Below, piece after piece: positions 37,802-50,152 of a stretch of 64,000 nucleotides of DNA. The notes under the pieces are model-generated. The model did not search any database, was not told where the DNA came from, and saw only the letters and a program-made list of their open reading frames with translations. The stretch covers positions 372,001-436,000 of the forward strand of contig OY756960.1 of the NCBI GenBank assembly GCA_963580455.1. Direction: 5' to 3'. A program made the position numbers and the translations under genes. Source of the DNA: Euonymus europaeus (taxonomy: Eukaryota; Streptophyta; Magnoliopsida; Celastrales; Celastraceae). Every line of letters starts with the position of its first letter. The stretch's first letter is position 1.

Positions 37802-40800
37802 CGGATATTTGTAAAACCGTTTACGTAAAGAAACCATATTTCGCGGCTAACTAGGTGAAACGAGACCAACTAGCCACAAGTTCTGGAATCAAAATCCGAA
37901 ACTCCAGGATCGTAGAGCTCGAAAAGTTGTGTGAAATTAAGCTAAAAATCACCGAATTCAGAACTCGGAGTCAACGGATATTCATAAAACCGTTTACGTA
38001 AAGAAACTACATTTCGCGGCTAACTAGGTGAAACGAGACCAACTAGCCACGAGTTCTGAAATCAAAATCCGAAACACCAGGATCGTAGAGCTCGAAAAGT
38101 AGAGTGAAATCAAGCGAAAAATCACCGAATTCAGAACTCGGAGTCAACGGATATTCATAAAACTGTTTACGTAAAGAAACCACATTTCGCGGCTAACTAG
38201 GTGAAACGAGACCTACTAGCCACGAGTTCTTAAATCAAAATCCAAAACAGCAGGATTGTAGAGCTCGAAAAGTATTGTGAAATCAAGCTAAAAATCACCG
38301 AATTCAGAACTCGGAGTCAACTGATATTCATAAAACTGTTTACGTAAAGAAACCACATTTCGCGGCTAACTAGGTGAAACGAGACCTACTAGCCACGAGT
38401 TCTGAAATCAAAATCCGAAACTCAAGGATCATAGAGCTCGAAAAGTAGTGTGAAATCAAGCTAAAAATCACCGAATTCAGAACTCGGAGTCAGCGGATAT
38501 TCATAAAACCGTTTACGTAAAGAAACCACATTTCGCGGCTAACTAGGTGAAACGAGACCTACTAGCCACGAGTTCTGAAATCAAAATCCGAAACACCGGG
38601 ATTGTAGAGCTCGAAAAGTAGTGTGAAATCAAGCTAAAAATCACCGAATTCAGAACTCGGAGTCAACGGATATTCATAAAACCGTTTACGTAAAGAAACC
38701 ACATTTCGCGGCTAACAAGGTGAAACGAGACCAACTAGCCACGAGTTCTAAAATCAAAATCCGAAATGCCAACATCGTAGAGCTCGAAAAGTAGTGTGAA
38801 ATCAAGCTAAAAATCACCGAATTCAGAACTCGGAGTCAACGGATATTCATAAAACCGTTTACGTAAAGAAACCACATTTCGTGGCTAACTAGGTGAAACG
38901 AGACCTACTAGACAAGAGTTCTGAAATTAAAATCCGAAACACCAGGACTGTAGAGCTCGAAAAGTAGTGTGAAATCAAGCTAAAAATCACCGAATTCAGA
39001 ACTCGGAGTCAACGGATATTCGTAAAACCGTTTACGTAAAGAAACCATATTTCGCGGCTAACTAGGTGAAACGAGACCAACTAGCCACAAGTTCTGGAAT
39101 CAAAATCCGAAACTCCAGGATCGTAGAGCTCGAAAAGTTGTGTGAAATTAAGCTAAAAATCACCGAATTCAGAACTCGGAGTCAACGGATATTCATAAAA
39201 CCGTTTACGTAAAGAAACCACATTTCGCGGCTAACTAGGTGAAACGAGACCAACTAGCCACGAGTTCTGAAATCAAAATACGAAACACCAGGATCGTAGA
39301 GCTCGAAAAGTAGAGTGAAATCAAGCGAAAAATCACCGAATTCAGAACTCGGAGTCAACGGATATTCATAAAACTGTTTACGTAAAGAAACCACATTTCG
39401 CGGCTAACTAGGTGAAACGAGACCTACTAGCCACGAGTTCTGAAATCAAAATCCAAAACACCAGGATTGTAGAGCTCGAAAAGTATTGTGAAATCAAGCT
39501 AAAAATCACCGAATTCAGAACTCGGAGTCAACGGATATTCATAAAACTGTTTACGTAAAGAAACCACATTTCGCGGCTAACTAGGTGAAACGAGACCTAC
39601 TAGCCACGAGTTCTGAAATCAAAATCCGAAACTCAAGGATCATAGAGCTCGAAAAGTAGTGTGAAATCAAGCTAAAAATCACCGAATTCAGAACTCGGAG
39701 TCAGCGGATATTCATAAAACCGTTTACGTAAAGAAACCACATTTCGCGGCTAACAAGGTGAAACGAGACCAACTAGCCACGAGTTCTAAAATCAAAATCC
39801 GAAATGCCAACATCGTAGAGCTCGAAAAGTAGTGTGAAATCAAGCTAAAAATCACCGAATTCAGAACTCGGAGTCAACGGATATTCATAAAACCGTTTAC
39901 GTAAAGAAACCACATTTCGTGGCTAACTAGGTGAAACGAGACCTACTAGACAAGAGTTCTGAAATTAAAATCCGAAACACCAGGATTGTAGAGCTCGAAA
40001 AGTAGTGTGAAATCAAGCTAAAAATCACCGAATTCAGAACTCGGAGTCAACGGATATTTGTAAAACCGTTTACGTAAAGAAACCATATTTCGCGGCTAAC
40101 TAGGTGAAACGAGACCAACTAGCCACAAGTTCTGGAATCAAAATCCGAAACTCCAGGATCGTAGAGCTCGAAAAGTTGTGTGAAATTAAGCTAAAAATCA
40201 CCGAATTCAGAACTCGGAGTCAACGGATATTCATAAAACCGTTTACGTAAAGAAACTACATTTCGCGGCTAACTAGGTGAAACGAGACCAACTAGCCACG
40301 AGTTCTGAAATCAAAATCCGAAACACCAGGATCGTAGAGCTCGAAAAGTAGAGTGAAATCAAGCGAAAAATCACCGAATTCAGAACTCGGAATCAACGGA
40401 TATTCATAAAACTGTTTACGTAAAGAAACCACATTTCGCGGCTAACTAGGTGAAACGAGACCTACTAGCCACGAGTTCTTAAATCAAAATCCAAAACACT
40501 AGGATTGTAGAGCTCGAAAAGTATTGTGAAATCAAGCTAAAAATCACCGAATTCAGAACTCGGAGTCAACGGATATTCATAAAACTGTTTACGTAAAGAA
40601 ACCACATTTCGCTGCTAACTAGGTGAAACGAGACCTACTAGCCACGAGTTCTGAAATCAAAATCCGAAACTCAAGGATCATAGAGCTCGAAAAGTAGTGT
40701 GAAATCAAGCTAAAAATCACCAAAATCAGAACTCGGAGTCAACGGATATTCTTAAAACCGTTTACGTAAAGAAACCACATTTCGCGGCTAACTAGGTGAA

Positions 40801-42540
40801 ACGAGACCAACTAGCCACAAGTTCTGGAATCAAAATCCGAAACTCCAGGATCGTAGAGCTCGAAAAGTTGTGTGAAATTAAGCTAAAAATCACCGAATTC
40901 AGAACTCGGAGTCAACGGATATTCATAAAACCGTTTACGTAAAGAAACCACATTTCGCGGCTAACTAGGTGAAACGAGACCAACTAGCCACGAGTTCTGA
41001 AATCAAAATCCGAAACACCAGGATCGTAGAGCTCGAAAAGTAGAGTGAAATCAAGCGAAAAATCACCGAATTCAGAACTCGGAGTCAACGGATATTCATA
41101 AAACTGTTTACGTAAAGAAACCACATTTCGCGGCTAACTAGGTGAAACGAGACCTACTAGCCACGAGTTCTTAAATCAAAATCCAAAACACCAGGATTGT
41201 AGAGCTCGAAAAGTATTGTGAAATCAAGCTAAAAATCACCGAATTCAGAACTCGGAGTCAACGGATATTCATAAAACTGTTTACGTAAAGAAACCACATT
41301 TCGCGGCTAACTAGGTGAAACGAGACCTACTAGCCACGAGTTCTGAAATCAAAATCCGAAACTCAAGGATCATAGAGCTCGAAAAGTAGTGTGAAATCAA
41401 GCTAAAAATCACCAAAATAAGAACTCGGAGTCAACGGATATTCATAAAACCGTTTACATAAAGAAACCACATTTCGCGGCTAACTAGGTGAAACGAGACC
41501 AACTAGCCACGAGTTCTGAAATCAAAATCCGAAACGCGAGGATCGTAGAGCTCGAAAAGTAGTGTGAAATCAAGCGAAAAATCACCGAATTCAGAACTCG
41601 GAGTCAACGGATATTCATAAAACCGTTTACGTAAAGAAACCACATTTCGCGGTTAACTAGGTGAAACGAGACCTACTAGCCACGAGTTCTGAAATCAAAA
41701 TCCGAAACACCGGGATTGTAGAGCTCGAAAAGTAGTGTGAAATCAAGCTAAAAATCACCGAATTCAGAACTCGGAGTCAACGGATATTCATAAAACCGTT
41801 TACGTAAAGAAACCACATTTCGCGGCTAACTAGGTGAAACGAGACCAACTAGCCATGAGTTCTGAAATCAAAATCCCAAACGTCAGGATTGTAGAGCTCG
41901 AAAAGTAGTGTGAAATCAAGCTAAAAATCACCGAATTCAGAACTCGGAGTCAACGGATATTCATAAAACCGTTTACGTAAAGAAACCACATTTCGCGGCT
42001 AACCAGGTGAAACGAGACCTACTAGCCACGAGTTCTGAAATCAAAATCCGAAACACCGGGATTGTAGAGCTCGAAAAGTAGTGTGAAATCAAGCTAAAAA
42101 TCACCGAATTCAGAACTCGGAGTCAACGGATATTCATAAAACCGTTTACGTAAAGAAACAACATTTCGCGGCTAACTAGGTGAAACGAGACCTACTAGCC
42201 ACGAGTTCTGAAATAAAAATCCGAAATGCCAGGATCGTAGAGCTCAAAAAGTAGTGTGAAATCAAGCTAAAAATCACCGAATTCAGAACTCGGAGTCAAC
42301 GGATATTCATAAAACCGTTTACGTAAAGAAACCACATTTCGCGGCTAACAAGGTGAAACGAGACCAACTAGCCACGAGTTGTAAAATCAAAATCCGAAAT
42401 GCCAGCATCGTAGAGCTCGAAAAGTAGTGTGAAATCAAGCTAAAAATCACCGAATTCAGAACTCGGAGTCAACGGATATTCATAAAACCGTTTACGTAAA
42501 GAAACCACATTTCGCGGCTAACTAGGTGAAACGAGACCTA
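37802..42540. repeat. 4-mer and 6-mer HOR blocks
   Basis: A four-monomer block (ctagccacaagttctgg, caccagg with gtagagtgaaatc, gttcttaaatc or its gttctgaaatc variant with gtattgtg, ctcaaggatcatag) starts at 37870, 39081, 40119 and 40811. Two 6-mer copies, 38735-39772 and 39773-40810, add taacaagg-entered gccaacatcg and tagacaagag monomers in front of it. From 41503 the order is cgcgagg, caccggg, gtcagg, caccggg, gccagg, gccagcatcg. Distances between the ctagccacaag markers are 7, 6 and 4 monomers exactly. Confidence 0.84.
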
Positions 42541-43059
42541 CTAGACACGAGTTCTGAAATTAAAATCCGAAACACCAGGATTGTAGAGCTCGAAAAGTAG
42601 TGTGAAATCAAGCTAAAAATCACCGAATTCAGAACTCGGAGTCAACGGATATTCGTAAAACCGTTTACGTAAAGAAACCATATTTCGCGGCTAACTAGGT
42701 GAAACGAGACCAACTAGCCACAAGTTCTGGAATCAAAATCCGAAACTCCAGGATCGTAGAGCTCGAAAAGTTGTGTGAAATTAAGCTAAAAATCACCGAA
42801 TTCAGAACTCGGAGTCAACGGATATTCATAAAACCGTTTACGTAAAGAAACCACATTTCGCGGCTAACTAGGTGAAACGAGACCAACTAGCCACGAGTTC
42901 TGAAATCAAAATCCGAAACACCAGGATCGTAGAGCTCGAAAAGTAGAGTGAAATCAAGCGAAAAATCACCGAATTCAGAACTCGGAGTCAACGGATATTC
43001 ATAAAACTGTTTACGTAAAGAAACCACATTTCGCGGCTAACTAGGTGAAATGAGACCTA
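42541..43059. repeat. Left flank of the 20-mer HOR domain (3 monomers)
   Basis: Monomers tagacacgag with gaaattaaaatcc (42541), ctagccacaagttctgg (42714) and caccaggatcg with gtagagtg (42887) lead into the 20-mer HOR. The same three, with minor changes, recur at 55516, 55689 and 55862, exactly 75 monomers downstream. They bracket the 20-mer domain together with the following cassette. Confidence 0.82.
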
Positions 43060-46000
43060 CTAGCCACGAGTTTTGAAATCAAAATCCGAAACACCAGGAT
43101 TGTAGAGCTCGAAAAGTAGTGTGAAATCAAGCTAAAAATCACCGAATTCAGAACTCGGAGTCAACGGATATTCATAAAATTGTTTACGTAAAGAAACCAC
43201 ATTTCGCGGCTAACTAGGTGAAACGAGACCAACTAGCCACGAGTTCTCAAATCAAAATCCGAAATTCCAGGATCGTAGAGCTCGAAAAGTAGTGTGAAAT
43301 CCAGCTAAAAACCACGGAATTCAGAGCTCGGAGTCAACGGATATTCGTAAAACCGTTTACGTAAAGAAACCACATTTCGCGGCTAACTAGGTGAAACGAG
43401 ACCAATTAGCCACGAGTTCTGAAATCAAAATCCGAAAACCCAGGATTGTAGAGCTCGAAAAGTAGTGTGAAATCAAGCTAAAAATCACCGAATTCAGAAC
43501 TCGGAGTCAACGGATATTCATAAAACCGTTTACGTAAAGAAACCACATTTCGCGGCTAAGTAGGTGAAACGAGACCTACTAGCCACGAGTTCTTAAATCA
43601 AAATCCAAAACACCAGGATTGTAGAGCTCGAAAAGTATTGTGAAATCAAGCTAAAAATCACCGAATTCAGAACTCGGAGTCAACGGATATTCATAAAACT
43701 GTTTACGTAAAGAAACCACATTTCGCGGCTAACTAGGTGAAACGAGACCTACTACCCACGAATTCTGAAATCAAAATCCGAAACTCAAGGATCATAGAGC
43801 TCGAAAAGTAGTGTGAAATCAAGCTAAAAATCACCAAAATCAGAACTCGGAGTCAACGGATATTCATAAAACCGTTTACGTAAAGAAACCACATTTCGCG
43901 GCTAACTAGGTGAAACGAGACCAACTAGCCACGAGTTCTGAAATCAAAATCCGAAACACGAGGATCGTAGAGCTCGAAAAGTAGTGTGAAATCAAGCGAA
44001 AAATCACCGAATTCAGAACTCGGAGTCAACGGATATTCATAAAACCGTTTACGTAAAGAAACCACATTTCGCGCCTAACTAGGTGAAACGAGACCTACTA
44101 GCCACGAGTTCCGAAATCAAAATCCGAAACACCGGGATTGTAGAGGTCGAAAAGTAGTGTGAAATCAAGCTAAAAATCACCGAATTCAGAACTCGGAGTC
44201 AACGGATATTCATAAAACCGTTTACGTAAAGAAACCACATTTCGCGGCTAACTAGGTGAAACGAGACCAACTAGCCATGAGTTCTGAAATCAAAATCCGA
44301 AACGTCAGGATTGTAGAGCTCGAAAAGTAGTGTGAAATCAAGCTAAAAATCACCGAATTCAGAACTCGGAGTCAACGGATATTCATAAAACCGTTTACGT
44401 AAAGAAACCACATTTCGCGGCTAATTAGGTGAAACGAGACCTACTAGCCACGAGTTCTGAAATAAAAATCCGAAACGCCAGGATCGTAGAGCTCAAAAAG
44501 TAGTGTGAAATCAAGCTAAAAATCACCGAATTCAGAACTCGGAGTCAATGGATATTCATAAAACCGTTTACGTAAAGAAACCACATTTCGCGGCTAACAA
44601 GGTGAAACGAGACCAACTAGCCACGAGTTCTCAAATCAAAATCCGAAATTCCAGGATCGTAGAGCTCGAAAAGTAGTGTGAAATCCAGCTAAAAACCACG
44701 GAATTCAGAGCTCGGAGTCAAAGGATATTCGTAAAACCGTTTACGTAAAGAAACCACATTTCGCGGCTAACTAGGTGAAACGAGACCAACTAGCCACGAG
44801 TTCTGAAATCAAAATCCGAAAACCCAAGATTGTAGAGCTCGAAAAGTAGTGTGAAATCAAGTTAAAAATCACCGAATTCAGAACTCGGAGTCAACGGATA
44901 TTCATAAAACCGTTTACGTAAAGAAACCACATTTCGCGGCTAAGTAGGTGAAACGAGACCAACTAGCCACGAGTTCTAAAATCAAAATCCGAAATGACAG
45001 CATCGTAGAGCTCGAAAAGTAGTGTGAAATCAAGCTAAAAATCACCGAATTCAGAACTCGGAGTCAACGGATATTCATAAAACCGTTTACGTAAAGAAAC
45101 CACATTTCGCGGCTAACAAGGTGAAACGAGACCAACTAGCCACGAGTTCTAAAATCAAAATCCGAAATGACAGCATCGTAGAGCTCGAAAAGTAGTGTGA
45201 AATCAAGCTAAAAATCACCGAATTCAGAACTCGGAGTCAACGGATATTCATAAAACCGTTTACGTAAAGAAACCACATTTCGCGGCTAACTAGGTGAAAC
45301 GAGACCAACTAGCCACGAGTTCTGAAATCAAAATCCGAAACACCAGGATCGTAGAGCTCGAAAAGTAGAGTGAAATCAAGCGAAAAATCACCGAATTCAG
45401 AACTCGGAGTCAACGGATATTCATAAAACTGTTTACGTAAAGAAACCACATTTCGCGGCTAGCTAGGTGAAATGAGACCTACTAGCCACGAGTTTTGAAA
45501 TCAAAATCTGAAACACCAGGATTGTAGAGCTCGAAAAGTAGTGTGAAATCAAGCTAAAAATCACCGAAATCAGAACTCGGAGTCAACGGATATTCATAAA
45601 ATTGTTTACGTAAAGAAACCACATTTCGCGGCTAACTAGGTGAAACGAGACCAACTAGCCACGAGTTCTCAAATCAAAATCCGAAATTCCAGGATCGTAG
45701 AGCTCGAAAAGTAGTGTGAAATCCAGCTAAAAACCACGGAATTCAGAGCTCAGAGTCAACGGATATTCGTAAAACCGTTTACGTAAAGAAACCACATTTC
45801 GCGGCTAACTAGGTGAAACGAGACCAACTAGCCACGAGTTCTCAAATCAAAATCCGAAAACCCAGGATTGTAGAGCTCGAAAAGTAGTGTGAAATCAAGT
45901 TAAAAATCACCGAATTCAGAACTCGGAGTCAACGGATATTCATAAAACCGTTTACGTAAAGAAACCACATTTCGCGGCTAAGTAGGTGAAACGAGACCAA

Positions 46001-46519
46001 CTAGCCACGAGTTCTAAAATCAAAATCCGAAATGACAGCATCGTAGAGCTCGAAAAGTAGTGTGAAATCAAGCTAAAAATCACCGAATTCAGAACTCGGA
46101 GTCAACGGATATTCATAAAACCGTTTACGTAAAGAAACCACATTTCGCGGCTAACAAGGTGAAACGAGACCAACTAGCCACGAGTTCTAAAATCAAAATC
46201 CGAAATGACAGCATCGTAGAGCTCGAAAAGTAGTGTGAAATCAAGCTAAAAATCACCGAATTCAGAACTCGGAGTCAACGGATATTCATAAAACCGTTTA
46301 CGTAAAGAAACCACATTTCGCGGCTAACTAGGTGAAACGAGACCAACTAGCCACGAGTTCTGAAATCAAAATCCGAAACACCAGGATCGTAGAGCTCGAA
46401 AAGTAGAGTGAAATCAAGCGAAAAATCACCGAATTCAGAACTCGGAGTCAACGGATATTCATAAAACTGTTTACGTAAAGAAACCACATTTCGCGGCTAA
46501 CTAGGTGAAATGAGACCTA
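43060..46519. repeat. 20-mer HOR, copy 1 (3460 bp)
   Basis: Starts with the three-monomer cassette (gttttg with aaaattgttt; ctcaaatc with accacggaattcagagctc; aacccagg with accaattagcc). It continues with gttcttaaatc, ctacccacgaattctg, cacgagg, caccggg with tagaggtcg, catgag with gtcagg, ataaaaatcc, taacaagg types, gaaatgacagcatcg monomers, and a second cassette at 45482. The accacggaat marker is at 43311, 44695 and 45733 (8 and 6 monomer steps) and recurs in the next copy at 46771. Confidence 0.9.
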
Positions 46520-49500
46520 CTAGCCACGAGTTTTGAAATCAAAATCCGAAACACCAGGATTGTAGAGCTCGAAAAGTAGTGTGAAATCAAGCTAAAAATC
46601 ACCGAATTCAGAACTCGGAGTCAACGGATATTCATAAAATTGTTTACGTAAAGAAACCACATTTCGCGGCTAACTAGGTGAAACGAGACCAACTAGCCAC
46701 GAGTTCTCAAATCAAAATCCGAAATTCCAGGATCGTAGAGCTCGAAAAGTAGTGTGAAATCCAGCTAAAAACCACGGAATTCAGAGCTCGGAGTCAACGG
46801 ATATTCGTAAAACCGTTTACGTAAAGAAACCACATTTCGCGGCTAACTAGGTGAAACGAGACCAATTAGCCACGAGTTCTGAAATCAAAATCCGAAAACC
46901 CAGGATTGTAGAGCTCGAAAAGTAGTGTGAAATCAAGCTAAAAATCACCGAATTCAGAACTCGGAGTCAACGGATATTCATAAAACCGTTTACGTAAAGA
47001 AACCACATTTCGCGGCTAAGTAGGTGAAACGAGACCTACTAGCCACGAGTTCTTAAATCAAAATCCAAAACACCAGGATTGTAGAGCTCGAAAAGTATTG
47101 TGAAATCAAGCTAAAAATCACCGAATTCAGAACTCGGAGTCAACGGATATTCATAAAACTGTTTACGTAAAGAAACCACATTTCGCGGCTAACTAGGTGA
47201 AACGAGACCTACTACCCACGAATTCTGAAATCAAAATCCGAAACTCAAGGATCATAGAGCTCGAAAAGTAGTGTGAAATCAAGCTAAAAATCACCAAAAT
47301 CAGAACTCGGAGTCAACGGATATTCATAAAACCGTTTACGTAAAGAAACCACATTTCGCGGCTAACTAGGTGAAACGAGACCTACTACCCACGAATTCTG
47401 AAATCAAAATCCGAAACTCAAGGATCATAGAGCTCGAAAAGTAGTGTGAAATCAAGCTAAAAATCACCAAAATCAGAACTCGGAGTCAACGGATATTCAT
47501 AAAACCGTTTACGTAAAGAAACCACATTTCGCGGCTAACTAGGTGAAACGAGACCAACTAGCCACGAGTTCTGAAATCAAAATCCGAAACACGAGGATCG
47601 TAGAGCTCGAAAAGTAGTGTGAAATCAAGCGAAAAATCACCGAATTCAGAACTCGGAGTCAACGGATATTCATAAAACCGTTTACGTAAAGAAACCACAT
47701 TTCGCGCCTAACTAGGTGAAACGAGACCTACTAGCCACGAGTTCCGAAATCAAAATCCGAAACACCGGGATTGTAGAGGTCGAAAAGTAGTGTGAAATCA
47801 AGCTAAAAATCACCGAATTCAGAACTCGGAGTCAACGGATATTCATAAAACCGTTTACGTAAAGAAACCACATTTCGCGGCTAACTAGGTGAAACGAGAC
47901 CAACTAGCCATGAGTTCTGAAATCAAAATCCGAAACTTCAGGATTGTAGAGCTCGAAAAGTAGTGTGAAATCAAGCTAAAAATCACCGAATTCAGAACTC
48001 GGAGTCAACGGATATTCATAAAACCGTTTACGTAAAGAAACCACATTTCGCGGCTAATTAGGTGAAACGAGACCTACTAGCCACGAGTTCTGAAATAAAA
48101 ATCCGAAACGCCAGGATCGTAGAGCTCAAAAAGTAGTGTGAAATCAAGCTAAAAATCACCGAATTCAGAACTCGGAGTCAATGGATATTCATAAAACCGT
48201 TTACGTAAAGAAACCACATTTCGCGGCTAACAAGGTGAAACGAGACCAACTAGCCACGAGTTCTCAAATCAAAATCCGAAATTCCAGGATCGTAGAGCTC
48301 GAAAAGTAGTGTGAAATCCAGCTAAAAACCACGGAATTCAGAGCTCGGAGTCAAAGGATATTCGTAAAACCGTTTACGTAAAGAAACCACATTTCGCGGC
48401 TAACTAGGTGAAACGAGACCAACTAGCCACGAGTTCTGAAATCAAAATCCGAAAACCCAGGATTGTAGAGCTCGAAAAGTAGTGTGAAATCAAGTTAAAA
48501 ATCACCGAATTCAGAACTCGGAGTCAACGGATATTCATAAAACCGTTTACGTAAAGAAACCACATTTCGCGGCTAAGTAGGTGAAACGAGACCAACTAGC
48601 CACGAGTTCTAAAATCAAAATCCGAAATGACAGCATCGTAGAGCTCGAAAAGTAGTGTGAAATCAAGCTAAAAATCACCGAATTCAGAACTCGGAGTCAA
48701 CGGATATTCATAAAACCGTTTACGTAAAGAAACCACATTTCGCGGCTAACAAGGTGAAACGAGACCAACTAGCCACGAGTTCTAAAATCAAAATCCGAAA
48801 TGACAGCATCGTAGAGCTCGAAAAGTAGTGTGAAATCAAGCTAAAAATCACCGAATTCAGAACTCGGAGTCAACGGATATTCATAAAACCGTTTACGTAA
48901 AGAAACCACATTTCGCGGCTAACTAGGTGAAACGAGACCAACTAGCCACGAGTTCTGAAATCAAAATCCGAAACACCAGGATCGTAGAGCTCGAAAAGTA
49001 GAGTGAAATCAAGCGAAAAATCACCGAATTCAGAACTCGGAGTCAACGGATATTCATAAAACTGTTTACGTAAAGAAACCACATTTCGCGGCTAGCTAGG
49101 TGAAATGAGACCTACTAGCCACGAGTTTTGAAATCAAAATCTGAAACACCAGGATTGTAGAGCTCGAAAAGTAGTGTGAAATCAAGCTAAAAATCACCGA
49201 AATCAGAACTCGGAGTCAACGGATATTCATAAAATTGTTTACGTAAAGAAACCACATTTCGCGGCTAACTAGGTGAAACGAGACCAACTAGCCACGAGTT
49301 CTCAAATCAAAATCCGAAATTCCAGGATCGTAGAGCTCGAAAAGTAGTGTGAAATCCAGCTAAAAACCACGGAATTCAGAGCTCAGAGTCAACGGATATT
49401 CGTAAAACCGTTTACGTAAAGAAACCACATTTCGCGGCTAACTAGGTGAAACGAGACCAACTAGCCACGAGTTCTCAAATCAAAATCCGAAAACCCAGGA

Positions 49501-50152
49501 TTGTAGAGCTCGAAAAGTAGTGTGAAATCAAGTTAAAAATCACCGAATTCAGAACTCGGAGTCAACGGATATTCATAAAACCGTTTACGTAAAGAAACCA
49601 CATTTCGCGGCTAAGTAGGTGAAACGAGACCAACTAGCCACGAGTTCTAAAATCAAAATCCGAAATGACAGCATCGTAGAGCTCGAAAAGTAGTGTGAAA
49701 TCAAGCTAAAAATCACCGAATTCAGAACTCGGAGTCAACGGATATTCATAAAACCGTTTACGTAAAGAAACCACATTTCGCGGCTAACAAGGTGAAACGA
49801 GACCAACTAGCCACGAGTTCTAAAATCAAAATCCGAAATGACAGCATCGTAGAGCTCGAAAAGTAGTGTGAAATCAAGCTAAAAATCACCGAATTCAGAA
49901 CTCGGAGTCAACGGATATTCATAAAACCGTTTACGTAAAGAAACCACATTTCGCGGCTAACTAGGTGAAACGAGACCAACTAGCCACGAGTTCTGAAATC
50001 AAAATCCGAAACACCAGGATCGTAGAGCTCGAAAAGTAGAGTGAAATCAAGCGAAAAATCACCGAATTCAGAACTCGGAGTCAACGGATATTCATAAAAC
50101 TGTTTACGTAAAGAAACCACATTTCGCGGCTAACTAGGTGAAATGAGACCTA
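46520..50152. repeat. 20-mer HOR, copy 2 with one extra monomer (3633 bp, 21 monomers)
   Basis: Nearly identical in order and in private variants to copy 1, including tagaggtcg, gctagctagg, cggagtcaaagg and the twin gaaatgacagcatcg monomers. It is 173 bp longer because the ctacccacgaattctg monomer is doubled (47212 and 47385). The accacggaat marker steps are 9, 6 and 6 monomers. Confidence 0.92.
47212..47557. repeat. Single-monomer tandem duplication inside the 20-mer HOR
   Basis: Two adjacent copies, 47212-47384 and 47385-47557, both read ctacccacgaattctg, ctcaaggatcatag and accaaaatcag. Copies 1 and 3 of the HOR have this subtype once. The duplication is therefore younger than the HOR duplication, and it is exactly one unit long. 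Confidence 0.92.
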
